NCBI RefSeq assembly: GCF_040822115.1
Contig: NZ_CP162004.1
Span: forward strand, 2,046,001-2,110,000
Origin: Flavobacterium sp. WC2421
GTDB lineage: Bacteria > Bacteroidota > Bacteroidia > Flavobacteriales > Flavobacteriaceae
Length of the DNA: 64,000 nt
Reading direction: 5' to 3'
The notes beneath the pieces were generated by a model. The model saw nothing but the letters and a program-made list of their open reading frames with translations. It ran no database searches and was not told where the DNA came from. How positions within the stretch are numbered: position 1 is the first letter of the stretch; each line of letters opens with the position of its first letter. Positions 34,483 through 44,306 of this stretch are shown here, piece by piece. A program made the position numbers and the translations under genes.

Positions 34483-36711
34483 TTGAAAACTAAACTTTTC
34501 CTCATTACCCCGCCGTTTACCCAACTGAATACACCATATCCGGCAACGGCATATATAAAAGGGTTTCTGAATACTAAAAATATTGATTCAGTTCAGGCAG
34601 ATTTAGGTATTGAGGTTATTTTAAAATTGTTTTCGAAAGAAGGATTGCAAAGTTTATTTGAAGTTGCAAGTTTAAAGTTTGCTACGCCAGTTCGACTTTC
34701 AGTCTCGGGTGAAGTTAGAGAAATTTCAGATAATTCCAAACGTATTTGCGCATTAAAGGAGGAATATATTAAAACAATCGATTCGGTAATTGCTTTTCTA
34801 CAAGGTAAAAATCCAACCTTAGCTTTGCAAATTTGCCAAGAAGATTATTTGCCAGAAGCTTCTCGTTTTGCACAATTAGAAGAACTCGATTGGGCTTTTG
34901 GGACCATGGGAACACAAGATAAAGCGAAACATTTGGCTACTTTGTATCTCGAAGATATCTCCGATTTTATAGTGGAATGTGTGGATGCAAATTTTGGTTT
35001 CAGTCGTTATGCAGAACGTTTAGGAAGATCGGCAAATTCTTTTGATGAATTGTACGAGGCTTTACAACAAGAACCTACTTATATTGACACTGTTTTACTT
35101 TCGATTTTGCAAGAAAGAATTGAAACCATACAGCCCACATTATTCTTGATTTCAGTTCCCTTTCCAGGGAATTTATATAGTGCCTTTAGATCTGCACAAT
35201 GGGTAAAAAAACACCATCCCGAAATTAAGGTTTCGATGGGAGGCGGTTTCCCCAATACCGAATTACGTTCGTTATCTGATGCTCGAGTTTTTGAATTTAT
35301 TGATTTTATTACTTTGGATGATGGCGAAGCTCCTGTTGAGGAATTGATTGCCAATATTGAAGAACCCAATTACAAGTCTTTTAAAAGAACGTTTCTTCTT
35401 GAAAACGGAAAAGTAGTTTACAAAAATAATTCTACCAAAAGTGATTACAAACAATCCCAAGTAGGAACGCCAGATTATTCCGATTTGCCTTTGGATAAAT
35501 ACATTTCGGTTATCGAAATCGTAAACCCAATGCACCGCATGTGGTCTGATGGTCGCTGGAATAAATTGACTATGGCACATGGTTGTTACTGGGGAAAATG
35601 TACATTTTGTGATATATCATTAGATTACATTAAAATTTACGAACCAGTAGCTGCTAGTTTACTTTGTGATCGAATGGAGGAAATGATTGCGCAAACAGGT
35701 GAAAATGGTTTTCATTATGTTGATGAAGCAGCACCACCTGCATTGATGCGTGCCTTGGCTCTTGAAATATTGAGAAGAAAATTATCTGTGACTTGGTGGA
35801 CCAACATTCGTTTCGAAAAAAGCTTTACTAAAGATTTATGTTTGTTGGTGAAAGCTTCCGGTTGTATCGCTGTTTCTGGTGGACTTGAAGTAGCTTCGGA
35901 TCGTTTGTTAAAATTAATAGATAAAGGCGTAACTGTTGAACAAGTGGCTAAAGTCACTCGAAACTTTACGGAAGCCGGCGTAATGGTTCATGCGTATTTG
36001 ATGTACGGTTATCCTACACAAACAATTCAAGAAACGGTGGATAGTCTTGAAATGGTACGCCAATTGTTTGAAGTAGGCGTATTGCAATCAGGGTTTTGGC
36101 ACCAATTTGCCATGACAGCACACAGTCCAGTGGGATTGTATCCTGAGAAATTTGGAGTTGTAAAAGAAACCGAAGTTATTGGGACTTTTGCTAATAACGA
36201 TATTAATTATATCGACTCAACAGGAATCGACCATGACAAATTCAGTTTTGGATTAAAGAAATCGTTGTTCAACTTCATGCACGGTATCTGTTTTGATTAT
36301 GAGTTGCAAGATTGGTTTGAATTTAAAATTCCGAAAACTAAAATCTCTCCCGATTTTATTTTTGATGCACTTCAAGAAAACGATGGTTTTAATATCAAAC
36401 CTACAGCCAAAATTGTTTGGTTAGGTGGAACCCCTTTTGTAGACTATTTTACTAAAACTAAAAAAGGAAATTCTTGGGAAATGATGAGTTTGACTTTTCA
36501 TGATAAAAAAGAAAGTTTTACAATTCAAACCAACAAGGAAGAGGGCGAATGGCTTGCAGAAATACTTTTAAAAATAGCTGTTTCTAATGCTAAAATTTAT
36601 TCTTTCCAAGAAATTAAATCTGATTTTGAAACTCATTTTGAAGACTTTGAATTATTTTGGTATTCAAAACCTATTAATTCATTAAGAGAATTTGGATTAT
36701 TGGTGTTGTAG
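34483..36711 (+). CDS. B12-binding-type radical SAM protein
   Basis: 742 residues from a TTG start at 34483 (reading as MKTKLFLITPPFTQLNTPYP), preferred over GTG at 34435, which adds 16 residues. The N-terminal ~200 residues are family-specific. A cobalamin-binding-like Rossmann segment follows (TLFLISVPFPGNLYSAFRSA, KVSMGGGFPNTEL), but no DxHxxG motif is visible. The iron-sulfur motif is GCYWGKCTFCD, with Cys368, Cys373 and Cys376, that is CX4CX2C rather than the usual CX3CX2C. The radical SAM barrel extends to about 580, with MVHAYLMYGYPTQT. Such proteins are often methyltransferases or ring-forming enzymes; the substrate is unknown. It stands alone. Confidence 0.82.
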   Translation: MKTKLFLITPPFTQLNTPYPATAYIKGFLNTKNIDSVQADLGIEVILKLFSKEGLQSLFEVASLKFATPVRLSVSGEVREISDNSKRICALKEEYIKTIDSVIAFLQGKNPTLALQICQEDYLPEASRFAQLEELDWAFGTMGTQDKAKHLATLYLEDISDFIVECVDANFGFSRYAERLGRSANSFDELYEALQQEPTYIDTVLLSILQERIETIQPTLFLISVPFPGNLYSAFRSAQWVKKHHPEIKVSMGGGFPNTELRSLSDARVFEFIDFITLDDGEAPVEELIANIEEPNYKSFKRTFLLENGKVVYKNNSTKSDYKQSQVGTPDYSDLPLDKYISVIEIVNPMHRMWSDGRWNKLTMAHGCYWGKCTFCDISLDYIKIYEPVAASLLCDRMEEMIAQTGENGFHYVDEAAPPALMRALALEILRRKLSVTWWTNIRFEKSFTKDLCLLVKASGCIAVSGGLEVASDRLLKLIDKGVTVEQVAKVTRNFTEAGVMVHAYLMYGYPTQTIQETVDSLEMVRQLFEVGVLQSGFWHQFAMTAHSPVGLYPEKFGVVKETEVIGTFANNDINYIDSTGIDHDKFSFGLKKSLFNFMHGICFDYELQDWFEFKIPKTKISPDFIFDALQENDGFNIKPTAKIVWLGGTPFVDYFTKTKKGNSWEMMSLTFHDKKESFTIQTNKEEGEWLAEILLKIAVSNAKIYSFQEIKSDFETHFEDFELFWYSKPINSLREFGLLVL

Positions 36712-36765
36712 ATTAATTTTTGATAGCTATACTAATTTAGCATAAAACTTTTCTTTTTCTTTTAC

Positions 36766-36777
36766 GAAAACGTTTTC
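36766..36777 (+). promoter_or_regulatory. Perfect palindrome GAAAACGTTTTC
   Basis: A 12-base perfect palindrome 36 bases before the BCCP start, flanked by TTTTAC on both sides. It has the look of a LacI-family operator. No regulator gene is nearby. Confidence 0.4.
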
Positions 36778-36812
36778 TTTTACTTATTTTTACCACCATA
36801 AAAATAATACTA

Positions 36813-37298
36813 ATGAGTGATAGTTATAAAGTAAAAGTAAATGATTCTTTTTCATTTGATATTAATAAAGAAGAAGTTTCAAAACTCGATGCTGTAAATT
36901 TGGATTCCAATTCTGTCCATATTTTACATAAAAACAACCCTTATAAAGCAGAAATTGTAAGTTCTGACTTTCTTCAAAAAACGTATACTGTAAAGGTCAA
37001 TAACAACTCTTATGTTGTGGCAATCTCTAATCCGTTGGATGTTTTGATTAAAGATATGGGATTTGAAGTTGGACTCACTAAACAAGTCAATTTCATCAAA
37101 GCACCTATGCCTGGACTAATTCTAGAAATCAGTGTAGTGGTTGGACAAGCGGTACTTGAAAATGATAATTTAATCATTTTAGGTGCTATGAAAATGGAAA
37201 ATAGTTTCCTGTCTCCTCGTGATGGTGTTATAAAAACAATTTCGGTTGTGTTAGGAGATGCTGTTGATAAAGGGCAGTTGTTAATTGAATTTGAATAA
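36813..37298 (+). CDS. Biotin carboxyl carrier protein of acyl-CoA carboxylase
   Basis: 161 residues. The C-terminal 70 residues are a biotinyl domain with the acceptor Lys127 in LGAMKMENSF and the preceding IKAPMPGLI turn. The N-terminal part is a linker-like beta region typical of BCCP proteins that work with separate BC and CT subunits. It is the first of three genes for a biotin-dependent carboxylase; biotin moves between the biotin carboxylase and carboxyltransferase sites. Confidence 0.9.
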   Translation: MSDSYKVKVNDSFSFDINKEEVSKLDAVNLDSNSVHILHKNNPYKAEIVSSDFLQKTYTVKVNNNSYVVAISNPLDVLIKDMGFEVGLTKQVNFIKAPMPGLILEISVVVGQAVLENDNLIILGAMKMENSFLSPRDGVIKTISVVLGDAVDKGQLLIEFE

Positions 37299-37398
37299 AG
37301 TTGTAAGAAACAAGAAGAAAGAGGCAAGAAAATAGTTAGAGAGGATTTATATTGAATCTAGCAGCGTAGCGGTCTTTCGTCTTTTATCTAAAAAAAAT

Positions 37399-38838
37399 AT
37401 GAAAAAAATATTAGTTGCCAATAGAGGGGAAATTGCTATTAGAGTAATGAAAACCGCCCGTAAAATGGGGATTAAAACAGTTGCAGTATATTCAACTGTA
37501 GATAGAAATGCACCACATGTAAAATTTGCTGATGAAGCGGTTTGTATTGGAGGAGCTCCTTCTAGTGAATCCTATTTGTTAGGAAGTAAAATCATCGAAG
37601 TGGCCAAATCTTTAAACGTGGATGCGATTCACCCAGGGTATGGATTCTTGAGTGAAAATGCTGATTTTGCCGAAGAGGCCGAAAAAAACAATATCATCTT
37701 TATTGGTCCCAAGTCGAAAGCAATTCATATCATGGGAAGTAAGCTAGCAGCCAAAGAGGCTGTTAAAAAATACAATATTCCAATGGTTCCTGGTTATGAT
37801 AAAGCCATTACCGATGTGGAAAAAGCCAAAGTTGTAGCTAAAGAAATAGGTTTTCCAATTCTAATAAAAGCGTCAGCTGGTGGTGGAGGTAAAGGAATGC
37901 GTGTAGTAGAAAACGAAGCCGAATTTGAATCTCAAATGGATCGTGCAATTAGCGAAGCTATTTCTGCTTTTGGAGATGGTGCTGTTTTTATAGAAAAATA
38001 TGTGGGTTCGCCAAGGCATATAGAAATCCAAATAATGGCTGACAGTCATGGAAATATTTTGTATTTATTCGAAAGAGAATGTAGTATACAAAGACGTCAC
38101 CAAAAAGTTATCGAAGAAGCACCTTCCTCTGTTTTAACACCAGAATTGCGAAAAGAGATGGGTGAAGCTGCCGTTTTAGTAGCTAAATCTTGTGATTATC
38201 TTGGAGCAGGAACGGTGGAGTTTTTATTGGACGAAAATAATAATTTTTACTTCTTAGAGATGAACACCCGCTTGCAAGTAGAGCACCCAGTTACTGAATT
38301 AATCACAGGAACTGATTTAGTCGAACTACAAATTAGAGTCGCTAGAGGAGAAGAATTATCAATCAAACAAGAAGACCTGAAAATAAAAGGACATGCGATG
38401 GAATTGCGTGTCTATGCCGAAGATCCTATGAATGATTTTCTACCTAGTGTAGGTCATTTGGATGTTTACCAATTGCCTGTTGGCAAAGGAATTCGTGTAG
38501 ATAATGGTTTTGAGCAAGGAATGGATATTCCTATTTATTATGATCCAATGCTAGCAAAGTTGATTACCTATGGAGAAACACGTGAGGAAGCTATTCAAAT
38601 TATGCTAGAAGCCATAGATGGTTATCAAGTAGAAGGAGTAGAAACAACATTACCTTTTGGGAAATTTGTCTTTGATCATGAGGCGTTTCGTTCTGGAAAT
38701 TTTGACACCCATTTTGTAAAAAAATATTACAACGCGGATTTGTTGAAAAACCAATTGGCTCAGGAAGCTGAAATTGCTGCTATGGTAGCATTAAAACACT
38801 ATTTTGAAGATCAAAAAATCGTAAGATTACCAAATTGA
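37399..38838 (+). CDS. accC: Biotin carboxylase subunit of acyl-CoA carboxylase
   Basis: 479 residues. The N-terminal Rossmann part MKKILVANRGEIAIRVMKTA, the ATP-grasp glycine-rich loop ASAGGGGKGM, the metal/ATP motif FLEMNTRLQVEHPVTE and the C-terminal RVYAEDPMNDFLPS all identify a biotin carboxylase. It carboxylates biotin using ATP and bicarbonate. It is 100 bases from the BCCP gene and 51 bases before the carboxyltransferase gene. The partner organisation suggests propionyl- or a wider acyl-CoA carboxylase rather than the essential acetyl-CoA carboxylase, whose subunits are usually separate. Confidence 0.95.
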   Translation: MKKILVANRGEIAIRVMKTARKMGIKTVAVYSTVDRNAPHVKFADEAVCIGGAPSSESYLLGSKIIEVAKSLNVDAIHPGYGFLSENADFAEEAEKNNIIFIGPKSKAIHIMGSKLAAKEAVKKYNIPMVPGYDKAITDVEKAKVVAKEIGFPILIKASAGGGGKGMRVVENEAEFESQMDRAISEAISAFGDGAVFIEKYVGSPRHIEIQIMADSHGNILYLFERECSIQRRHQKVIEEAPSSVLTPELRKEMGEAAVLVAKSCDYLGAGTVEFLLDENNNFYFLEMNTRLQVEHPVTELITGTDLVELQIRVARGEELSIKQEDLKIKGHAMELRVYAEDPMNDFLPSVGHLDVYQLPVGKGIRVDNGFEQGMDIPIYYDPMLAKLITYGETREEAIQIMLEAIDGYQVEGVETTLPFGKFVFDHEAFRSGNFDTHFVKKYYNADLLKNQLAQEAEIAAMVALKHYFEDQKIVRLPN

Positions 38839-38889
38839 TTTTTAAAGAGTTACAAATAAAATTTGCGAATTAGCGGTAAAAAAAACAGT

Positions 38890-40431
38890 ATGCAAGACAA
38901 AATAAATACATTAAAAGATAAAATTGCTCAAGCTCATTTGGGCGGAGGCACAAAGAGGATAGCAAAACAACATTCGAATAAAAAATTAACGGCAAGAGAG
39001 CGTGTTAATTATTTAATGGACGAAGGTTCATTTGAAGAAATTGGAATGTTGGTAACACACCGAACTACCGATTTTGGAATGGAAAAGGAAATGTATTACG
39101 GGGATGGTGTCATCACCGGGTACGGAACAATAAATGGACGATTGGTTTATATTTTTGCACAAGATTTCACCGTTTTTGGAGGTTCGTTATCCGAAACACA
39201 TGCCGAGAAAATTTGTAAAGTTATGGACATGGCAGTCAAAATGGGTGCGCCTATGATTGGACTGAATGATTCCGGTGGAGCTCGTATTCAAGAAGGGGTT
39301 CGTTCTCTAGGAGGTTATGCTGATATTTTTTATAGAAATGTGCAAGCTTCGGGTGTTATTCCACAAATTTCGGCTATCATGGGACCCTGTGCTGGTGGAG
39401 CGGTATATTCGCCAGCAATGACGGATTTTACGATGATGGTCGAAGACACCAGTTATATGTTTGTAACAGGTCCTAATGTGGTAAAAACGGTAACTAATGA
39501 AACGGTAACTTCGGAAGAATTAGGAGGTGCGAGTTCGCATTCAACTAAATCGGGTGTGGCGCACATCACTTCTACAAATGATGTCGAATGCCTAGAAGAT
39601 TTGAAACGTTTGTTGAGTTATTTGCCACAAAGCAATAAAGAAAAAGCACATAATTTACCTTATGAATTAAAGGATGAGGTTCGTACTAAATTAGCAACTA
39701 TTATTCCCGAAAATCCCAATAAACCGTACGATATGCACGAGGTGATTGGTGGAATAATCGACGAAGATTCATTTTATGAAATTCATAAAAATTATGCCGA
39801 AAATATCTTGGTGGGTTTCGCTCGACTAGGAGGTAAAAGCATTGGAATTATAGCCAATCAACCGATGGTTTTAGCAGGTTGTCTGGATGTGAATAGTTCA
39901 AAAAAAGCGGCTCGATTTACCCGTTTTTGCGATGCATTTAATATTCCATTATTGGTTTTGGTAGATGTACCAGGATTTTTACCAGGAACAGATCAAGAGT
40001 GGAATGGAATTATAGTTCATGGAGCCAAATTATTATATGCTTTAAGCGAAGCGACGGTGCCTAGAGTTACTGTGATTACTCGTAAAGCCTATGGTGGAGC
40101 TTATGATGTGATGAATTCCAAACACATTGGTGCCGACATGAATTTTGCTTGGCCTACTGCAGAAATTGCGGTTATGGGGGCAAAAGGAGCCTCGGAAATT
40201 ATCTTCAAGAAAGAAATTCACGATGCCAAAGACCATGAAGCTAAATTGTTGGAAAAAGAAGCGGAGTATGCTGATTTGTTTGCCAATCCATATACAGCAG
40301 CACAACGTGGTTTTGTAGATGAGGTAATCCTACCGCAAGATACTAGACGAAAATTGATAAAAGCGTTTAGTATGCTCGAAAATAAAGTAAGCGTAACTCC
40401 CGATAGAAAACACGGGAATATTCCTTTGTAA
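38890..40431 (+). CDS. pccB: Acyl-CoA (propionyl-CoA) carboxyltransferase beta subunit
   Basis: 514 residues from the ATG at 38890 ([12 protein letters not shown]); a TTG at 38863 in the same frame is an unlikely start. The double crotonase fold is shown by the acyl-CoA site [12 protein letters not shown], the oxyanion region [14 protein letters not shown], and the carboxybiotin site [20 protein letters not shown]. The length and family match propionyl-CoA carboxylase beta. The likely reaction is propionyl-CoA to methylmalonyl-CoA, though acetyl-CoA is possible. Methylmalonyl-CoA mutase or epimerase genes are not beside it. A strong terminator follows. Confidence 0.93.
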   Translation: MQDKINTLKDKIAQAHLGGGTKRIAKQHSNKKLTARERVNYLMDEGSFEEIGMLVTHRTTDFGMEKEMYYGDGVITGYGTINGRLVYIFAQDFTVFGGSLSETHAEKICKVMDMAVKMGAPMIGLNDSGGARIQEGVRSLGGYADIFYRNVQASGVIPQISAIMGPCAGGAVYSPAMTDFTMMVEDTSYMFVTGPNVVKTVTNETVTSEELGGASSHSTKSGVAHITSTNDVECLEDLKRLLSYLPQSNKEKAHNLPYELKDEVRTKLATIIPENPNKPYDMHEVIGGIIDEDSFYEIHKNYAENILVGFARLGGKSIGIIANQPMVLAGCLDVNSSKKAARFTRFCDAFNIPLLVLVDVPGFLPGTDQEWNGIIVHGAKLLYALSEATVPRVTVITRKAYGGAYDVMNSKHIGADMNFAWPTAEIAVMGAKGASEIIFKKEIHDAKDHEAKLLEKEAEYADLFANPYTAAQRGFVDEVILPQDTRRKLIKAFSMLENKVSVTPDRKHGNIPL

Positions 40432-40448
40432 AAGAATGATAAGAATAG

Positions 40449-40480
40449 AAAAAACCATTCGCCACGGCGAATGGTTTTTT
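40449..40480. terminator. Bidirectional terminator
   Basis: Perfect 15-base arms AAAAAACCATTCGCC / GGCGAATGGTTTTTT with a two-base gap between the carboxyltransferase gene and a converging gene. Confidence 0.88.
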
Positions 40481-40482
40481 GT

Positions 40483-40977
40483 TTAATGTAAACTAACCAC
40501 TTTTGTTATAGTCCATACATTATTATCATTTTTCCAAAAAATGATAAATTTACTAGCATGTGATGGCGTTCCTTCTTTCTCCCTATTATTATGAAATTTA
40601 TGCAGTCCCATTTCTATTGCTCCAAAATCTTTGATGGGATAAACCTCAATGCTTCCTTTTACTAATTCCCGCGTTACTTTACCGCAAATATTTTTTTTAG
40701 TACCATCAATTAGTTCTTGTTTAACAGTGCTTAATCCCCCTTTGTCATGGTAAAACTCAATATTGTCCGCGTATATTGCTGCCTGCTTATCTAGATCACA
40801 GGTATTGTACGCTTGGAAAAATGTACTATCCATGGCAACTATGGTATTGTAGAGTTCTAGATTGTCTGGAATGTATTGGTATGCTGGTTCTTTAGTAGTG
40901 TACTTTTGAGCAGAACATACAGCTGTTGTAATTCCAAATAAGAAAATTAAAAAACAGGGTAGGCTATAGTTTTTCAT
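40483..40977 (-). CDS. Secreted NTF2-like (DUF4440/SnoaL type) protein
   Basis: 164 residues with a signal peptide ending near CSAQ (no clear lipobox). The mature part has the NTF2-like pattern: a helix VAMDSTFFQAYNTCDLDK followed by AAIYADNIEFYHDKGG and a strand-rich end. Such small cone-shaped proteins bind or turn over small ligands, but no catalytic residues can be named. Its stop falls close to the terminator. Two cysteines remain in the mature form and may form a disulfide. Confidence 0.8.
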   Translation of the reverse strand: MKNYSLPCFLIFLFGITTAVCSAQKYTTKEPAYQYIPDNLELYNTIVAMDSTFFQAYNTCDLDKQAAIYADNIEFYHDKGGLSTVKQELIDGTKKNICGKVTRELVKGSIEVYPIKDFGAIEMGLHKFHNNREKEGTPSHASKFIIFWKNDNNVWTITKVVSLH

Positions 40978-41028
40978 AATTTATTTTAAATATTTGTAAG
41001 TGAATAAATAAGGCTTTTTAAATACGAC

Positions 41029-41481
41029 TTAAAAAGGTTTTGTAAATTTTTTTCTAAAATCAAAAACGATTTCCGAAGCTCCATTTTCCTGCAAATAATC
41101 TAATTTTTCTTTTGCATTATATAGCGTTGGGAATTCCCCTTTTTTGATCCACCACATTGCAGTATATACTTTGCCAAAAGTTTGAAACCATTCTTTTCTT
41201 CTTTTCAAAAACTCAGTATGGAAAGTTTTATAAACGAAATTTTCCAATGATTCTAGGTTTTCCCAAACGGAAACATTTACAATAATTTGTTCGTCATTAT
41301 ACGGGTTCAATGAAGTCGCATTATTTGTATCATCTTTTAGTCTCCAAACAAATCCGGCACTGCTTTCAGCCAGTTCATTAACGGAATCTAAATTATCGAC
41401 AAACTCTTTCATTATTGGGTCATTAATTGCAACTCCCTTCATTTTTGCAATATTAATCTCTGCAATTTGGTATTCTGCCAT
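41029..41481 (-). CDS. DUF3291 protein
   Basis: 150 residues without signal peptide. The middle segment (ESSAGFVWRLKDD, then IIVNVSVWENLESLENFVYK and FLKRRKEWF) matches DUF3291, a ferredoxin-like alpha/beta-barrel fold related to antibiotic biosynthesis monooxygenases. WWIKKGEFPT near the C-terminus is also typical. Function is unknown; the fold suggests a small dimeric oxidase or binding protein. It is 51 bases upstream of the NTF2-like gene on the same strand, so the two are probably cotranscribed. Confidence 0.8.
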   Translation of the reverse strand: MAEYQIAEINIAKMKGVAINDPIMKEFVDNLDSVNELAESSAGFVWRLKDDTNNATSLNPYNDEQIIVNVSVWENLESLENFVYKTFHTEFLKRRKEWFQTFGKVYTAMWWIKKGEFPTLYNAKEKLDYLQENGASEIVFDFRKKFTKPF

Positions 41482-41791
41482 AGAATTATTTTTTCGTTAT
41501 TTTTTTTGTTGATAATGTGATTGATTGGAGACTAAATTATGCATTTATTTTTGAATTTTATCTAATGATTTAGATATATAACTATTTGTATTTTTATTAT
41601 TTTAATAAGAAAATCGATAACTTTAAAATTAATTACGCGTTTTTTTTACCAAAAAGGAGTGACAAAGAAGGAGTCTTTGTGTAGAAACTACATAATGATA
41701 TTTTTACATTGCTATTTGACATTTTAGTATCTTTAATAAATAGACAAAATAGATAAGTTTGTGACATATGTTTTTATTTAACCCATAAATT
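41482..41791. other. 310-base intergenic region at the left edge of the mannan locus
   Basis: AT-rich divergent region. It contains a candidate -7 element TAAGTTTG at 41754-41761. An imperfect hairpin-like AAAAAGGAGTGACAAAGAAG area near 41650 was noted but is not compelling. No gene is seen. Confidence 0.45.
41754..41761 (+). promoter_or_regulatory. Candidate -7 element for the acetylesterase operon
   Basis: TAAGTTTG matches TAnnTTTG, 30 bases before the ATG at 41792. A -33 TTTG at the right distance was not found. Confidence 0.45.
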
Positions 41792-42886
41792 ATGATTTTG
41801 AAAAAATGTAGGTTTTTAATTTTATTCTTATCAGTTTCTGTTTTTTCTATGGCGCAAGATGCCAAGGTGAAATCTAGTTTTTATCACTATTCAGGGAGAG
41901 TCGAATTACAAGACAATAATAAAGTAATCTTGATTAGTGCAGCTTCATCTGTTTCCTTTGATTTTGTTGGAAAGACGTGTGAAATATTTTTACAAAATGT
42001 AACAGACCAACATAGTTTTATTGCCTTAGAATTGGATGGGAATTATATAGGCCGAATTCGAATCGAAAAAGGGATAGCTCAGACATTTCCTGTAAAAGTT
42101 ACTACCAATAAAAAAACACACCACCTTGCCATTTATAAAGCAACCGAAGCTTCAACAGGTGGGGTTATGTTCATAGGAACTACTGCAAAATTGATAAAAA
42201 GCACCACGCCAAACCGAAATAAAATTGAATATATAGGTGATTCTATTACCTCTGGATTTGGAAACGACACGGCCGAAATTCCTTGTGGGACGGGAGGTTG
42301 GTTTGATCAGCATAATGGATATTGGGCCTATGGAGCTATAGTTGCTCGTAGTTTAAATGTAGATTATGTATTGAGTTCTGTTTCTGGGTATGGGATGTAT
42401 CGCAACTGGAATGACGATCATAAAGAGGAGCCTAATATTCCTGATGTATATGAAAATTTGAATTTGGATACCAATACTTCAAAGCCTTATGATTTTGCTT
42501 TCCAGCCTGATTTAGTGAGTATTTGTTTGGGAACAAATGACCTCTCAGATGGTGATGGTAAAAAAGAAAGGTTACCATTTAGTGAAGATAAATACGTTTC
42601 AAATTATATCGCTTTTATCAAAACGGTATATCAACATACACCTAATACTAGAATTGTATTGTTGAACAGCCCTATGGTTTCTGGAGATAGAAATGTAGTA
42701 TTAGTACGTTGTTTGAAAAAAGTAATTCAAGCTTTTGAAAATGATGCAGAACATAAAACCATTGCTTTATTTGAATTTCAATCGATGCAACCAAACGGTT
42801 GTGGTTCACATCCTGATATTGCCGATGACAAAATCATGGCAAGCCAATTGACTCCATTTTTAAAAAAAATACTAGATGAAAAATAA
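41792..42886 (+). CDS. CE2-type SGNH acetylesterase
   Basis: 364 residues with a signal peptide (MILKKCRFLILFLSVSVFSMAQ). An N-terminal jelly-roll domain (to about residue 140) is followed by an SGNH hydrolase domain: catalytic Ser in EYIGDSITSGFGN, GTND block, and the final His in GCGSHPDIADD. This two-domain layout is carbohydrate esterase family 2, which removes acetyl groups from hemicellulose such as mannan. It is likely periplasmic. It overlaps the next esterase gene by 11 bases, so the two are coupled. It begins the plus-strand arm of the mannan locus. Confidence 0.85.
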   Translation: MILKKCRFLILFLSVSVFSMAQDAKVKSSFYHYSGRVELQDNNKVILISAASSVSFDFVGKTCEIFLQNVTDQHSFIALELDGNYIGRIRIEKGIAQTFPVKVTTNKKTHHLAIYKATEASTGGVMFIGTTAKLIKSTTPNRNKIEYIGDSITSGFGNDTAEIPCGTGGWFDQHNGYWAYGAIVARSLNVDYVLSSVSGYGMYRNWNDDHKEEPNIPDVYENLNLDTNTSKPYDFAFQPDLVSICLGTNDLSDGDGKKERLPFSEDKYVSNYIAFIKTVYQHTPNTRIVLLNSPMVSGDRNVVLVRCLKKVIQAFENDAEHKTIALFEFQSMQPNGCGSHPDIADDKIMASQLTPFLKKILDEK

Positions 42887-44255
42887 TGTAATTGCTTTTA
42901 TACTTTTTCTAACGCTTTCTTCTCCTGCTTTTGCAAATGTGACGCTACCCAATTTGTTTTCGGATAATATGGTGTTGCAACGCAATACCGAAGTTGCCAT
43001 TTGGGGTTGGGCGAATCCACAGGAAGAAGTAGTTATCAGTCCAAGTTGGAATAATGAGGTGTATAAAGTTAAAGCTTCAAATCAAGCAAAATGGGAAATT
43101 AAAATACCTACTCCAAAAGAAGGTGGACCTTATACTATTTCCATAAAAGGATACAATGAGATTGTATTGAAGAATATTTTGATAGGCGAAGTTTGGATTT
43201 GTTCTGGACAATCCAATATGGAGATGTCAGCAGCTTGGGGAATTGAGAATGGTGATGAAGCAGTAAAAAAGGCAATGAATCCCAATATCCGATTTTTTTC
43301 GATACCTAAATTGACAGCTACTGCACCACAAAATAATGTGTCTGGTAATTGGACGGAATGTACGCCAGAGACCATGAAAAATTTTAGCGCTACAGGTTAT
43401 TTCTTTGCCAAACGCTTACAAGAAGATTTAAAAAATGTGCCAATAGGTTTGATTTCGTCTAACTGGGGAGGTACGCCAGCGGAGATTTGGACACCGGAAG
43501 AAGTCATTCAAAAAGATGCCGTTTTACTTGAAAGTGCTAAAACTAGAAAAGAAGAAACCTATGGGCCAAACCAACCGGGACGCGCTTTTAATGCCATGAT
43601 TTATCCTTTGGCTGGATTCAAAATTGCAGGTGTGATTTGGTATCAAGGAGAATCAAATGTAGGTTCATCGGTTTATGACAAAACCTTTTCGGCTTTGATT
43701 ACTTCTTGGAGAAAGTTATGGAATTACGAGTTTCCTTTTTATTACGTGCAAATAGCTCCTTATCAATATGGAGAAGATCATTTTGGCGGAGTTGAAATTA
43801 GAAATGCGCAACGCAAAGTGTTGCAAGAAGTTGCTAATACAGGAATGGTATTAACAACAGATATTTCAACAATTGAAGACATACACCCAAAAGACAAGAA
43901 ATCGGTAGGAACTCGATTGGCGAATTTAGCCTTAGTGAAAACCTATAAAACCAATACGGATTTGGTAAACGGACCACTATATAAAGACATTAAAATAGAA
44001 GGGAATAAAGTTATTGTTGCTTTTGATTATGCTGAAGGATTGCATTTTACAAATAAAAAATCAAATCAATTTGAGATTGCAGGTGCGGATAATGTGTTTT
44101 ATACTGCAGAGGCTAGCATAAAAAACAATACGGTTATTCTAAAATCAAATAAAGTACCGCATCCTGTAAAAGTTCGTTTTGCATGGACAAATATTGCACA
44201 ATCGAACTTATTTAATAAAGCCAATTTGCCTGCTTCGTCATTTTTGAGTGAATAA
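42876..44255 (+). CDS. Acetylesterase of the sialate-O-acetylesterase-like family
   Basis: 459 residues with a signal peptide. The SGNH-like catalytic motifs are visible: Ser in CSGQSNMEM, WYQGESN, and DIHPKDK near the end of the catalytic domain (catalytic His). Family members named sialate 9-O-acetylesterase also include acetyl-xylan and acetyl-mannan esterases. Given the mannan locus, a role in removing acetyl groups from (galacto)glucomannan is more likely than sialic acid. It starts within the last codons of the CE2 gene. A repeat element lies after its stop. Confidence 0.85.
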   Translation: MKNNVIAFILFLTLSSPAFANVTLPNLFSDNMVLQRNTEVAIWGWANPQEEVVISPSWNNEVYKVKASNQAKWEIKIPTPKEGGPYTISIKGYNEIVLKNILIGEVWICSGQSNMEMSAAWGIENGDEAVKKAMNPNIRFFSIPKLTATAPQNNVSGNWTECTPETMKNFSATGYFFAKRLQEDLKNVPIGLISSNWGGTPAEIWTPEEVIQKDAVLLESAKTRKEETYGPNQPGRAFNAMIYPLAGFKIAGVIWYQGESNVGSSVYDKTFSALITSWRKLWNYEFPFYYVQIAPYQYGEDHFGGVEIRNAQRKVLQEVANTGMVLTTDISTIEDIHPKDKKSVGTRLANLALVKTYKTNTDLVNGPLYKDIKIEGNKVIVAFDYAEGLHFTNKKSNQFEIAGADNVFYTAEASIKNNTVILKSNKVPHPVKVRFAWTNIAQSNLFNKANLPASSFLSE

Positions 44256-44306
44256 TGGAAGTGATTATTGACAAAAAAACGCAGCTTAATTACGCAGATG
44301 CTGCGT

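Noticed and set aside
37299..37398. Possible fourth copy of the intergenic repeat before the biotin carboxylase gene
   Set aside because: Shares only a short AGCGTAGCGG-like word with copy 3 and lacks the conserved 5' and 3' blocks.
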